Positions 28,543 to 37,714 of a DNA stretch of 64,000 nucleotides are shown here, one piece after another (position 1 is the first letter of the stretch; the number at the start of each line of letters is the position of its first letter). A program made the translations under genes and the position numbers. Origin of the DNA: Chryseobacterium jejuense (GTDB lineage: Bacteria; Bacteroidota; Bacteroidia; Flavobacteriales; Weeksellaceae); contig NZ_JAGIPR010000001.1 in the NCBI RefSeq assembly GCF_017877355.1, forward strand, positions 310,001 through 374,000. Reading direction: 5' to 3'. The notes under the pieces were generated by a model. The model was given only the letters and a program-made list of their open reading frames with translations, ran no database searches and was not told the origin of the DNA.

Positions 28543-29190
28543 ATGAAAGACTACTACTATTTTCTCGGCATATCCCAGGATGCTTCAGATGAAGACATCA
28601 AAAAAGCATATCGAAAACTATCCCTAAAGTATCATCCTGATAAAAATGATAATGACGATTTTTTTGCAGACCGTTTTCGTGAAATTCAGGAAGCGTATGA
28701 AACATTGAGTGATTCTGCAAGAAGGAAGTCCTATGACCAGAATTTAGAAAGCCATCAGAGAAGTTTCAGATATAATATTCCGCCTGCTATAAAAACTTTT
28801 ACAGCCAATAAAATTCACGCAAAAAAAGGAGAGGAGATTATCATCAGCTGGCAGACAAGCAATGCTGATGTGGTGAAGGTTCTGCCTTTTGGGCTTGAAA
28901 AACCTTATGGAGAAAGGGTCTTTAAGATTACAGAATTTAAAGACGGGAAATTCCAGTTATTACTTCATGCAACAAACTCTCTATTGCATAAAACCGTAGT
29001 TCAGGGAATTACGATCACTGAGGTTTTTGAAAATGATACTGAGAAATTCAAAAATACAGTGGATGAAATGTTTAAGCCACAACCTAGAACAGTAATGAAC
29101 AAAACCGGTCAGCCTAAAATTATTATGCTGTTTTGGGGAGTTATTATTTTGGCAGTTGCTTTATATTTCCTGATAAGGGAAATTATTTAA
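28543..29190 (+). CDS. Membrane-anchored J-domain protein
   Basis: A 215-residue protein with an N-terminal J domain (1-65; [16 protein letters not shown] with H31-P32-D33), a beta-rich middle (about 80-165; [20 protein letters not shown]) and a C-terminal transmembrane helix ([17 protein letters not shown]). It lacks the G/F and zinc-finger parts of DnaJ, so it is a class III co-chaperone that should recruit DnaK to the membrane. ATG at 28543 was chosen because the J domain starts there. Confidence 0.92.
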   Translation: MKDYYYFLGISQDASDEDIKKAYRKLSLKYHPDKNDNDDFFADRFREIQEAYETLSDSARRKSYDQNLESHQRSFRYNIPPAIKTFTANKIHAKKGEEIIISWQTSNADVVKVLPFGLEKPYGERVFKITEFKDGKFQLLLHATNSLLHKTVVQGITITEVFENDTEKFKNTVDEMFKPQPRTVMNKTGQPKIIMLFWGVIILAVALYFLIREII

Positions 29191-29339
29191 GCCATTTTCT
29201 TCCTTCCTGGACACTTTTTACATCTTTTCCCCTTCTTGAATTTCTTGCAGCAAGATTTCTTTTCACAGAACATCTCTTCATTTTTGAATGCATATACAGG
29301 AGCCAAAGGCGGAACTTTAAACGGGACAATCATATTCAT
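29187..29339 (-). CDS. Small cysteine/lysine-rich protein (50 aa)
   Basis: Reading the minus strand gives a 50-residue protein beginning [18 protein letters not shown], then [19 protein letters not shown] and PGRKKMA. Five of the residues from 25 to 43 are Cys, in a CxxxxCC...CxxC layout that looks like a zinc- or metal-binding knuckle. It overlaps the end of the J-domain gene by four bases, convergently. The even codon structure and the motif support a real gene; function unknown. Confidence 0.7.
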   Translation of the reverse strand: MNMIVPFKVPPLAPVYAFKNEEMFCEKKSCCKKFKKGKRCKKCPGRKKMA

Positions 29340-29445
29340 GGTGCAAATATATTAATTTAGAATAAATATAATTAATAAAATTTCATAAAATTCTTTAAAC
29401 CTGATGAATAGAATATTTACCTTAGCACTTCGCTTCTCATTACCC

Positions 29446-30618
29446 CTAAAAACTCACAGAAGTAGACCATTGAATTCTCCAGGCCTGAGCCTCTAAGTTG
29501 GCAAAATTCTGTCTTCTTCCATAGCTGCCTTCTATACCTATTCTCATTTTTTTATAAGGATGAAAAGCGATATTCATTCCAATATGTTGGAAGTTTTTTG
29601 TCATATCTTTAGAAATAAAATCTTCATTTCCTAGGTTTGAATAGCTGATAAAAGCCGTAGAGTACCATTTGGGACTCCACCAATACTCATAAATTCCAGT
29701 AAGATTGAACATGGATAATGTTTTTAATCGATTTCCATCATTCGGATCAGGCACTGCGTCATATTTTTCTTCGTTTAAATTAGAGTTATTCGTCTCAAAA
29801 CCCTTTCCAAAAGAACTTTGAATACTTACAATATTATTGTCGTTAAGATAAATTTTGCCCGAAACCAAAGCTCCCCAGCCCATTATGGTCCTGGTTTTAT
29901 ATGAATCCTGAAAAGTAGATCTGGTATCATAGCTGATAGGAGTTAAAATACCTCCAATTTTAATATAGCTCCTTTTATTTCCATATCGGTATATGGTTGT
30001 AAATGTAGGGATTATAGCTCTTTTTTTCCACCCAAGCGAATCGGCAGGAAGGGTGATGCTGGGAATATTGAGATCTTCCATGGATATCGACAAAATTTCT
30101 TTTGCGGAAATAGTAGTCGTATAGCGAAGTTGGATTCTTCGGGTAAAGATCATGCCATTAGGGGGAACAAAGTCAAATATACCCGGAACAATTTCGAGAT
30201 CGGAAAAGTTACTCCAGGTGTGTCCAATAAGCCATTTATTCCATTGGAGATATGCATGTCTGAGGCGGGGTGCGGTAGTTCCATTAGTTCCATAGAAGTC
30301 TATCTCTGTATAAGCTGATAAACCATTTTCTGTTTTTTGTTTTATCCCTAAGCCTATTTGCGACTGTTTTATACTGAAATTAGGGTTGATGCTATTGCGT
30401 TGAGGAATTTCTATGGAGTGGGCAATAAAGCCGTCTTTTACTTTCATATTCTGAAAGTCAAGCATAAAATCAGTTTGTATAAGCCCTTTGGCATAGAGAT
30501 CCCATTCTCTCTGATTTTCATTTTTGATTGTAGTGAGGGTAACCTGAGCAGAAACTTCTGTACAGGAGATCAAAGCTGAAAATAGTAAGGGAATAAATCT
30601 TGCATACGCATTCTTCAT
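29446..30618 (-). CDS. DcaP-like outer-membrane porin
   Basis: A 390-residue protein with a signal peptide and a beta-barrel that ends in the C-terminal aromatic STSVSF. DLYAKGLIQTDFMLDFQNM, PNFSIKQSQIGLGIKQKT and IGHTWSNFSDLEIVPGIFDF are typical of the DcaP family of trimeric porins. DcaP proteins take up dicarboxylates and other anionic solutes; no substrate gene is adjacent. Confidence 0.85.
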   Translation of the reverse strand: MKNAYARFIPLLFSALISCTEVSAQVTLTTIKNENQREWDLYAKGLIQTDFMLDFQNMKVKDGFIAHSIEIPQRNSINPNFSIKQSQIGLGIKQKTENGLSAYTEIDFYGTNGTTAPRLRHAYLQWNKWLIGHTWSNFSDLEIVPGIFDFVPPNGMIFTRRIQLRYTTTISAKEILSISMEDLNIPSITLPADSLGWKKRAIIPTFTTIYRYGNKRSYIKIGGILTPISYDTRSTFQDSYKTRTIMGWGALVSGKIYLNDNNIVSIQSSFGKGFETNNSNLNEEKYDAVPDPNDGNRLKTLSMFNLTGIYEYWWSPKWYSTAFISYSNLGNEDFISKDMTKNFQHIGMNIAFHPYKKMRIGIEGSYGRRQNFANLEAQAWRIQWSTSVSF

Positions 30619-31079
30619 CGTGAATTGTGTCTTTTATGGGCAGATTTTAATTATTCTCTCATAAATATTGTTGTTTTAAGATTATTAGTTTTTTTTGTTG
30701 ATTGGTAATGAAAGTGGATGTGTCTTTAATTTTTTTTATTTATTGAGCTTTATTCTCTTTAGTGTGAAGTGAAGCTACAAAATTATTTGAAAAATGATTT
30801 TTATAATATTTTTAATTGAATTGAAAATATTGTAGTATTTTAAACCTGATCAGTTCTTTTTTATTGGCAATAAATACTGTATATTATTGATTGATATTTA
30901 TAAAATTAATGCTTTTTTTATTTTAAATAAGTTAAATTTTAACATATTTTCATTAAACATGAACTGTGGTGGAATGAGGGGATGTTTGTTTGACTTATCT
31001 GGAATTTTAGCTGTTGTACAATCGTGTAAAAAATTGTAATTTTACCCATCTTTTTACAAACAAAATCTAATAAATAAAA
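30619..31079. other. AT-rich leader region between porin and gcvP
   Basis: About 460 bases of very AT-rich DNA with no gene. It must hold the promoters of both divergent neighbours; one candidate is listed for gcvP. Confidence 0.5.
31014..31044 (+). promoter_or_regulatory. gcvP: Putative promoter of gcvP
   Basis: TTG at 31014 and TAATTTTA at 31037 are 20 bases apart, close to the Bacteroidota consensus. No glycine riboswitch-like structure was recognised in the short leader. Confidence 0.4.
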
Positions 31080-33938
31080 ATGAATACAGAACAGTTTGTG
31101 AGCCGTCACATTTCCCTAAATGAAGCCGATAAACAGGCGATGTTGGAAAAACTTGGCGTTTCTAGTATTGAAGAGTTAATTTCTCAGACCATTCCTTCTT
31201 CTATCCGTTTAGAAAAAGATCTTGAGATCTCAGATGCACTTTCGGAATACGAAATGCTAAACCACTCTAAGGAGTTGGCATCAAAAAATACCGATTATAC
31301 AAGTTATATCGGTTTTGGATACCACAATACACTTTTACCATCAGCGATTCAGAGAAATATCTTTGAAAATCCAAGCTGGTATACTGCATATACTCCTTAT
31401 CAGGCTGAAATTGCACAAGGAAGATTAGAAGCTCTTCTTAATTTCCAGACTGTAGTGTGTGATCTTACAGGTTTTGGTCTTGCTAATGCTTCTTTATTGG
31501 ATGAATCTACTGCTGCTGCTGAAGCAATGCACATGTTCTTCAATAACAGAACTAAAGATCAAAAGAAAGGAGAAGCGAATAAATTCTTTATCTCTGACCT
31601 TGTATTGCCTCAAACAATCTCTGTGTTGAAAACTAAGGCCGAAGGATTAGGAATTGAAGTTGTTGTAGGAGACCATAAGACTCATGCATTTGATGCATCT
31701 TATTATGGTGTTTTATTACAATATCCCGGTAAAAATGGAATTGTTCTGGACTATACTGAAAACATCGTAGAATATAAAAAATTAGACCTTCAGGTAGCTG
31801 TAGCTTGTGATCCAATGGCATTGGTGAAATTGAAATCACCGGCTGAAATGGGTGCTGACTGCGCAGTAGGTACTTCACAAAGATTTGGTATTCCATTAGG
31901 ATACGGAGGGCCTCACGCAGCATTCTTTGCTTGTAGAGAGGAATATAAGAGAGACATTCCTGGAAGAATCATTGGAGTTTCTCAGGATATGTATGGGAAA
32001 CGTGCATTAAGAATGGCGTTACAGACAAGAGAACAGCACATCAAGAGAGAGAAGGCAACTTCCAATATCTGTACTGCTCAGGTTCTTTTAGCAGTAATGG
32101 CTGGTATGTATGCTGTTTATCATGGTCCAAAAGGATTGAACTATATTGCTGATCAAATTCACTTTAAAGCAAATGCTTTGAAAGGAGGGCTTGCAGCATT
32201 AGGATATCAGGTAGTAGAAGAGCCTATCTTCGATACGGTGAAAATCACAATGCCTGAAGAAGAGAAAGGAAGACTGATGAGAATGATGCAGGATCACAGA
32301 CTTAACCTTAACTACTTCACAGAAGGGGTTGTAAGTATTGCAATCAACGAAAGTACTACATTGGAGAAATTAAACTATCTGATGGCTTCTTTCGCTCAGT
32401 TCAAAGACAAACAGACTTTCAAATTAGAAATCAAAGAAGGATACAGTATTCCTGAAGAAAACCTTAGAAAGGATCAGATTCTTACAGAAGAAGTATTCAA
32501 CAAATACCATACGGAAACAGAATTGATGCGTTATATCAAGCGTCTTGAGAGAAAAGATTTATCATTGACACACTCAATGATCTCTTTAGGATCTTGTACG
32601 ATGAAATTAAATGCTGCTACTCAAATGCTTCCGCTTTCATGGGCAGATTGGGGTAGTGTACATCCATTTGTACCGGTAGATCAGGCTGGAGGATATCAGC
32701 AAATGATTGCAGAGCTTGAAAAAGATCTTGCAACAATCACTGGTTTCGCTGGGACTTCATTACAGCCAAACTCCGGAGCTCAGGGAGAATATGCAGGATT
32801 GATGGTCATCAGAGAATACCATATTTCAAGAGGAGATCACCACAGAAATGTAGTATTGATTCCTCAGTCTGCACACGGAACAAACCCAGCTTCTGCTGCT
32901 ATGGCAGGAATGAAAATTGTAGTTGTTAAAAACCTTGAAAACGGGGAAATCGACTTTGAAGATCTAAAAGCTAAAACAGAATTACATTCAGCAAACTTAT
33001 CTGCTGTAATGATTACATATCCGTCCACTTACGGATTCTTTGATGCTAACATCAAGGAAATTACTAACCTTATCCACGAACACGGAGGACAAGTATATAT
33101 GGATGGTGCCAACATGAATGCTCAGGTAGGATTTACAAGTCCAGGAAACATCGGAGCAGACGTTTGTCACTTGAACCTTCACAAAACTTTTGCAATTCCT
33201 CACGGAGGTGGAGGTCCTGGAGTAGGTCCAATCTGTGTGGCTAAACACTTGGTGCCATTCCTTCCATCCAATGCAAACATCAAAATCGGAACTAAAGAAG
33301 CGATTGAAGGTATTTCAGCTGCACCTTACGGTTCAGGATTGATCCTAAACATTTCTTATGCATACATCAAGATGTTAGGAACAGATGGATTGAAAAAAGC
33401 TACAGGTCACGCGATCATGAATGCTAACTACCTTAAAGAAATTTTAGCTGAGCATTTCCCAATTTTATATTCAAACGAAAACGGAAGAGTGGCTCACGAA
33501 TGTATCGTAGATTTCCGTCAGTTCAAATCTTTAGGAATTGAAGTGGCTGATGTAGCGAAGAGATTAATGGACTATGGATTCCATGCTCCTACCGTTTCTT
33601 TCCCAGTGGCAGGAACATTAATGATTGAGCCTACAGAATCTGAAAGCAAATCTGAAATTGATCGTTTTGCAGAAGCTTTAATTGCTATCAAGCATGAAAT
33701 TGATGAGATTGCAAACGGGCAGGCTGATCCGGCAAACAACGTATTGAAAAACGCTCCTCACACAGAACAATTGGTAATCTCTGATTCTTGGGATAAACCA
33801 TACAGCAGAGAAAAAGCTGCTTATCCGCTAGAGTGGGTAAGAGACCACAAATTCTTTGCTTCAGTATCAAGAGTAGATGAAGCTTACGGAGACAGAAACT
33901 TAGTATGTACTTGTGAGCCAATTGAAGCTTATATGTAA
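31080..33938 (+). CDS. gcvP: Glycine dehydrogenase (decarboxylating), P protein
   Basis: A 952-residue full-length GcvP, the PLP-dependent decarboxylase of the glycine cleavage system. The opening half has YIGFGYHNTLLPSAIQRNIF, and the C-terminal half has SMISLGSCTMKLNAATQMLP and the PLP lysine in HLNLHKTFAIPHGGGGPG. Length and the fused two-domain form match proteobacterial and Bacteroidota GcvP. gcvT and gcvH are not in the window, so the system is split in this genome. Confidence 0.98.
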   Translation: MNTEQFVSRHISLNEADKQAMLEKLGVSSIEELISQTIPSSIRLEKDLEISDALSEYEMLNHSKELASKNTDYTSYIGFGYHNTLLPSAIQRNIFENPSWYTAYTPYQAEIAQGRLEALLNFQTVVCDLTGFGLANASLLDESTAAAEAMHMFFNNRTKDQKKGEANKFFISDLVLPQTISVLKTKAEGLGIEVVVGDHKTHAFDASYYGVLLQYPGKNGIVLDYTENIVEYKKLDLQVAVACDPMALVKLKSPAEMGADCAVGTSQRFGIPLGYGGPHAAFFACREEYKRDIPGRIIGVSQDMYGKRALRMALQTREQHIKREKATSNICTAQVLLAVMAGMYAVYHGPKGLNYIADQIHFKANALKGGLAALGYQVVEEPIFDTVKITMPEEEKGRLMRMMQDHRLNLNYFTEGVVSIAINESTTLEKLNYLMASFAQFKDKQTFKLEIKEGYSIPEENLRKDQILTEEVFNKYHTETELMRYIKRLERKDLSLTHSMISLGSCTMKLNAATQMLPLSWADWGSVHPFVPVDQAGGYQQMIAELEKDLATITGFAGTSLQPNSGAQGEYAGLMVIREYHISRGDHHRNVVLIPQSAHGTNPASAAMAGMKIVVVKNLENGEIDFEDLKAKTELHSANLSAVMITYPSTYGFFDANIKEITNLIHEHGGQVYMDGANMNAQVGFTSPGNIGADVCHLNLHKTFAIPHGGGGPGVGPICVAKHLVPFLPSNANIKIGTKEAIEGISAAPYGSGLILNISYAYIKMLGTDGLKKATGHAIMNANYLKEILAEHFPILYSNENGRVAHECIVDFRQFKSLGIEVADVAKRLMDYGFHAPTVSFPVAGTLMIEPTESESKSEIDRFAEALIAIKHEIDEIANGQADPANNVLKNAPHTEQLVISDSWDKPYSREKAAYPLEWVRDHKFFASVSRVDEAYGDRNLVCTCEPIEAYM

Positions 33939-33960
33939 TCAGAGTTTTTTCTAGATATAC

Positions 33961-33998
33961 CAAATCCCTTTCAGCAATGAGAGGGATTTGTTGTTTTT
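33961..33998 (+). terminator. gcvP: Terminator of gcvP
   Basis: CAAATCCCT pairs perfectly with AGGGATTTG and is followed by TTGTTTTTT. Confidence 0.85.
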
Positions 33999-34119
33999 TA
34001 ATTCTGCAAAGTCAGGAGATTTTGGAGCATTAGTTGTTATGGTAAGCAAAGCGAAGCACTTTCAATAACTAAACTAAATACTTTCCTGTAACTTTATATA
34101 AGGCCAAACTAAATAAAAA

Positions 34120-34148
34120 AGCCTCTCAAAATTTTGAGAGGCTCTTTG
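34120..34148. terminator. Palindromic terminator next to a small lipoprotein gene
   Basis: AGCCTCTCAAAA pairs perfectly with TTTTGAGAGGCT, with an A-run on the left and CTTTGTG on the right. On the minus strand it ends the 57-residue lipoprotein gene (stop at 34165) with a T-run. Confidence 0.8.
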
Positions 34149-34164
34149 TGTTATATTTATCCTG

Positions 34165-34338
34165 TTATCTTCTCTTATAGCTGTAAGCCACCAAAATAGC
34201 TACGCCCATAGTAAGTACGGTTATCATTGAAATGGTTTCAATGGAGATTCCACTTTTCATCTGTGTGTTTTCTTTTTCACATGAATAAAAGAATAATACT
34301 GTCAACAACAGACAGCTCGATAGTAATTTTCTAATCAT
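34165..34338 (-). CDS. Small lipoprotein with a transmembrane helix (57 aa)
   Basis: Minus-strand reading gives MIRKLLSSCLLLTVLFFYSC, then EKENTQMKSG, then a second hydrophobic stretch (SMITVLTMGVAILVAYSYKRR in part). FFYSC at 16-20 is a plausible lipobox. A terminator 20 bases past the stop and the lack of any other use of the space support it as a real gene. It is upstream of the membrane protein gene on neither the same nor a clear operon, and its function is unknown. Confidence 0.7.
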   Translation of the reverse strand: MIRKLLSSCLLLTVLFFYSCEKENTQMKSGISIETISMITVLTMGVAILVAYSYKRR

Positions 34339-34430
34339 AATTGCATTTGTTTGGTTATTAATGTTTTTTAATCAAAAAGTATACCGATTTTGTGGACTAT
34401 ATGTAAAGTGGTTTTTAGGAGCAGCTACAT

Positions 34431-34862
34431 TCAGTTTTCATTTATTTTCCGGGAGATTTTAGTAATGACTGCCTGGTGCTGGAAATAATCGACAGTGGTA
34501 AGAATAATAAAAAATAAGCCGGGAATTACAAGTTCTATGATCAAATGTTGAGTGAAGAAATATAAAATTAGGAAAAGAATCCCTGCGTATATCAGGTTAA
34601 ATAGGATAGGATAAAAGGTTTCAACCTTATAAGTTAGTATTTTTGCACTTTCATTATAAATAAAATATTCTTTGCCGGGCGATAGTATCAGGGGAGATCT
34701 TTTTGAAAAATCGAGTTTAATAAGACTGTCTTTTCCTGTAACTATGTTGTCATGAATATCTATATCATTCACCTCTCTTTCCATAAATGAATCGCATGCA
34801 GCATCAGTGATATTTTTTGCAGTCACTCCCTCTTTTATTTTTATTTTAAATGTATAGAACAT
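34431..34862 (-). CDS. Hypothetical two-helix membrane protein
   Basis: A 143-residue protein. The first 80 residues are soluble, and two hydrophobic segments follow (about 83-102 and 108-126; FNLIYAGILFLILYFF and ELVIPGLFFIILTTVDYF). A basic tail closes it. No family is recognised. Its start is 6 bases past the yggS stop on the minus strand, so it is the last gene of the AAA-yggS operon. Confidence 0.75.
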   Translation of the reverse strand: MFYTFKIKIKEGVTAKNITDAACDSFMEREVNDIDIHDNIVTGKDSLIKLDFSKRSPLILSPGKEYFIYNESAKILTYKVETFYPILFNLIYAGILFLILYFFTQHLIIELVIPGLFFIILTTVDYFQHQAVITKISRKINEN

Positions 34863-34868
34863 ATTTCG

Positions 34869-35618
34869 TTATTTTTTACTCTTATCATTGTTTCCTTCAT
34901 TCCAATAGTAACTGTCCGGATAGATTCTTGCACCAAATACAGCGGTTCCAACACGTACAATAGTAGCTCCTTCTTCAATAGCAGTTTCAAGATCTCCGCT
35001 CATTCCCATGGAAAGTTCATTCATTTCTACATTGGGAATATTTTCAAGGATGATTTCCTGCTTTAGGTTTTTGAGGATTTTAAAACATAGTCTTACCTTT
35101 TCCTTTTCTGCACTGAGTAAACCGATAGTCATCAAACCTTTTATTTTTAATGTAGGGAATTTGGAAACCTTCCGGGTTAATTCTATAGCATCATTTGGAG
35201 ATACTCCGAATTTACTTTCCTCATTGGAGGTATTTACCTGAATTAAAACTTCAAGAGTTCTGTTCTCTGCAGAAAGTCTTTGGTGTAGTTTCTCCGCCAG
35301 TTCTAAACGATCCAGCGACTGAACACAGGTGACATCATATTTTAGAATATCTTTGATTTTATTGGTTTGAAGATGACCAATAAAGTGATTGTTGTGTGGA
35401 TTTTCCTTCAGTTCTTCATATTTCTCCTTCAGCTCCTGAACTTTATTCTCTGCAATTAAGGTCTGACCGTTTTCCAGAGCGATTTTAATACGTTCTGCTG
35501 AAACAGTTTTAGTGGCCAGTAAAAGTTTAACTTCATCAGAATTTCTTCCTGCTTTTTCGCAGGCGTTTTGGATTCTGGTATTGATGATTTTCAGGTTGTG
35601 AAGGATATCGTCTTTCAT
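34869..35618 (-). CDS. yggS: YggS/PROSC-family PLP-binding protein
   Basis: A 249-residue single-domain PLP protein. The lysine that binds PLP is K37 in KLLLATKTVSAE; FIGHLQTNKIKDIL, MTIGLLSAEKEK and ELSMGMSGDLETAIEEGATI (the phosphate-binding end) are family signatures. It maintains PLP and amino-acid homeostasis. Its ATG overlaps the stop of the AAA ATPase gene by 4 bases (ATGA), so the two are translationally coupled. Confidence 0.96.
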   Translation of the reverse strand: MKDDILHNLKIINTRIQNACEKAGRNSDEVKLLLATKTVSAERIKIALENGQTLIAENKVQELKEKYEELKENPHNNHFIGHLQTNKIKDILKYDVTCVQSLDRLELAEKLHQRLSAENRTLEVLIQVNTSNEESKFGVSPNDAIELTRKVSKFPTLKIKGLMTIGLLSAEKEKVRLCFKILKNLKQEIILENIPNVEMNELSMGMSGDLETAIEEGATIVRVGTAVFGARIYPDSYYWNEGNNDKSKK

Positions 35619-36334
35619 GATGGGATGATTTCTTGGGCCTCCAGTTTTTTTATTAACGCTGTTTTTACGGCTGTTAACGCATGGTCTTTAGCTTCTGCAA
35701 AAGAAATAGAATATTTCCTTTCAATGGTTCTCATATCCTCTGGAAATTGGCTAAGCAGTGTGTCGTAGAAGGTATCCAGAAACTCAGCAGAAGGCATTTC
35801 GTAATTGATCCTCAGTTGAAAACGTCTCAGCAGAGCAGTATCAATAATCTCCGGATGATTGGTAGCACACAGTAAAAGGGCGTTTTCGGGATAATAATCA
35901 ATAAGCTGAAGTAAAGTATTCACTAGTCTTCTCATTTCACCAACATCTTTATCATCGCTTCCTCTTGCTTTTCCAATCTGGTCCAGCTCATCAAGGAAGA
36001 GAACAGATCTTTCTCTGGCTGCCTTATCAAAAATCATTTTAATATTCTGGGAAGTTTCACCAATTCTGGAAGAAACAATATTGCTTAAATTGAGAATGAT
36101 AATACTTTTTCCAAGTGCATTGGCAATGGCTTTTGCTGTCATTGTTTTTCCGCATCCTGAGCTGCCCTGAAGAAGGATCTTATGATTCACCGGGAGACCA
36201 TATTCCTGAAGTTCTTTGCTGTAGGTATGTTCCTTAATAAGCTGTACAAGCTGATCTCTGTTGCTTTTATTGAGAAATACATCGTTAAGGCTTACTTGTT
36301 CTTTATCATGGATAATAAGGTTGTACAGATTCAT
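35615..36334 (-). CDS. AAA-family ATPase
   Basis: A 239-residue AAA+ protein of one module. Walker A is GSSGCGKT (57-64), Walker B is VLFLDELDQ (D116, E117), sensor 1 is LLCATNHPE, and the arginine-finger region is DTALLRRFQL. The N-terminus is short and has no recognisable adaptor domain. Such stand-alone AAA proteins act as disaggregases or remodelling factors, but the partner is unknown. It is upstream of, and overlaps, yggS. Confidence 0.9.
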   Translation of the reverse strand: MNLYNLIIHDKEQVSLNDVFLNKSNRDQLVQLIKEHTYSKELQEYGLPVNHKILLQGSSGCGKTMTAKAIANALGKSIIILNLSNIVSSRIGETSQNIKMIFDKAARERSVLFLDELDQIGKARGSDDKDVGEMRRLVNTLLQLIDYYPENALLLCATNHPEIIDTALLRRFQLRINYEMPSAEFLDTFYDTLLSQFPEDMRTIERKYSISFAEAKDHALTAVKTALIKKLEAQEIIPS

Positions 36335-36689
36335 GATGATTATTAATGGTTCTTGAGTCTAACAAAGATAAGGCTTTATTACATGGCGCAAAGTATCCTG
36401 ATTGAGAATAAATGGGTAGGCCAGAGAAGGGTAATGGTCAATTAATGATGAGTAAGAGTTGAGTATAGCAATTATCTTTTTTCATGGGTATTATTATAAA
36501 AAAATAAACCCGAACTAATGCTCGGATTTATCATTTGGATATTAAAATTTGTTATGAAACTAAGATCTTTTTGTTTATGTTTTTGGGCCCTTTTACCCTA
36601 TTGGTAAAAGAGCGATCTGATTTCTCAGAGTAAAAACATAAAACAATATAATTAGTATAGTTTTGCTATAGGCTTCTTGATTTTAATGA
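36335..36689. other. Intergenic region upstream of the AAA gene
   Basis: About 355 bases without a gene. It contains a minus-strand terminator at 36502-36534 and a second hairpin (CTTTTACC, loop CTATT, GGTAAAAG) at 36590-36610. Confidence 0.5.
36502..36534 (-). terminator. Terminator-like hairpin
   Basis: On the minus strand AAATCCGA pairs with TTCGGGTTTA around GCATTAG, and TTTTTTT follows. It is downstream of the small peptide gene at 36690-36770 and supports a transcript there. Confidence 0.6.
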
Positions 36690-36770
36690 TTAGTTTCTTT
36701 CTCTTCTTACTGTCATGAAATATGATGAGAATACTACTAAACATGTTGCGATACCGATATAAGTTACCAT
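36690..36770 (-). CDS. Very small membrane peptide (26 aa)
   Basis: Minus-strand reading gives MVTYIGIATCLVVFSS then YFMTVRRERN, one hydrophobic helix with a basic C-terminal end. This layout is common for tiny inner-membrane regulators. A terminator lies about 155 bases downstream on the same strand. No strong RBS was seen. Confidence 0.4.
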   Translation of the reverse strand: MVTYIGIATCLVVFSSYFMTVRRERN

Positions 36771-37318
36771 TTTGTATTATTTTTAATTATTTGACTTTTT
36801 TTTATCAATCTTTCAATTGCAATATTACAGCTTTCAAATCACGTGCCAAAGTAAATCACTATGATGTATATCAGTGTGTTATATAGGGTTTTGTTAAATT
36901 TTAAGAAATTTTTTGTTTACATTTTGTTAATGTGTTATTGTGAATTTATTGATACATTTGTTGTTCTGTCTTTAAAAAAATGTAAAAATGTTAACTGTTT
37001 GCAGACTTATATATTGGACTTGATAAAACAAACAATAAATAATGCGATGCATAATACTACTATGGAGGGATAATTAGAGGTGTGAAATTTCAGCGTGAAT
37101 CCGATTTTTATATTAAGAAAATTTATTTTTATCATTGATTTTTGTGTTGAGTATTTTTGTCAGTTGTCAAATTCTATGACATCCTTGGTATGTCAGAATA
37201 GTAAAAATAGCTTTTCTTTGTCAGTTCCATGAGATTAAAGAAGGAAACAAAGAAGTTGTGAGGAAACTTTTTTGGGAACAGGGGGGAGGTTTTGTTATTT
37301 TTGCTTAAATAATACTTT
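36771..37318. other. AT-rich intergenic region
   Basis: About 550 bases with no convincing gene. A plus-strand open frame near 36861-37073 has unconvincing composition and no start signal. The right end holds the SMR promoter. Confidence 0.45.
37271..37303 (+). promoter_or_regulatory. Promoter of the SMR transporter gene
   Basis: TTTG at 37271-37274 and TATTTTTG at 37296-37303 fit the Bacteroidota -33/-7 consensus exactly with a 21-base spacing. The ATG is at 37319, giving a very short leader. Confidence 0.65.
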
Positions 37319-37654
37319 ATGGGACGCAGTTATCTTTTTCTGGCTTTGGCCATTGTATTTGAAATCATAGCCACAACCTTTCTGAAAAAATCAGAAGAGT
37401 TTTCCAAACTGTGGCCATCCGTGGTTACGGTAATAGGATATGCCTGCGCTTTTTATTTTTTAAGTCTGAGCCTTCGTCAGATTCCGGTTGGAATTACGTA
37501 CGCTATCTGGTCTGGAATTGGAATCGTTTTCATCACCATAATTGGAGTGGTGGCATTCAAGCAGGTTCCGGATCTGCCTGCCATTATTGGAATTGCACTG
37601 ATTATTATCGGAGTCATTGTAATTAATGTGTTTTCAAAAATGGGCACTCATTAA
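37319..37654 (+). CDS. Small multidrug resistance (SMR) family transporter
   Basis: A 111-residue protein with four transmembrane helices. The essential glutamate is E15 in ALAIVFEIIATTFLKKSEEF. GYACAFYFLSLSLRQIPVGI and TYAIWSGIGIVFITIIG are SMR landmarks. Members export quaternary ammonium cations or guanidinium in exchange for protons. A guanidine riboswitch was not recognised upstream. Confidence 0.95.
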   Translation: MGRSYLFLALAIVFEIIATTFLKKSEEFSKLWPSVVTVIGYACAFYFLSLSLRQIPVGITYAIWSGIGIVFITIIGVVAFKQVPDLPAIIGIALIIIGVIVINVFSKMGTH

Positions 37655-37714
37655 TATCTGATGAAGGTGTTTAAAACCATTTATCAGTTATCCCCACTAT
37701 TTCCATAGCATTAC

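Noticed and set aside
29133..29360. Plus-strand frame at the end of the J-domain gene
   Set aside because: It lies opposite the cysteine-rich 50-residue gene, which has far better protein character.
36861..37073. Plus-strand open frame of 70 codons
   Set aside because: No RBS, no family resemblance, and an AT-driven composition between a divergent gene and a clear promoter.
37271..37318. Guanidine riboswitch upstream of the SMR gene
   Set aside because: The leader after the -7 box is only about 15 bases, too short for any riboswitch.
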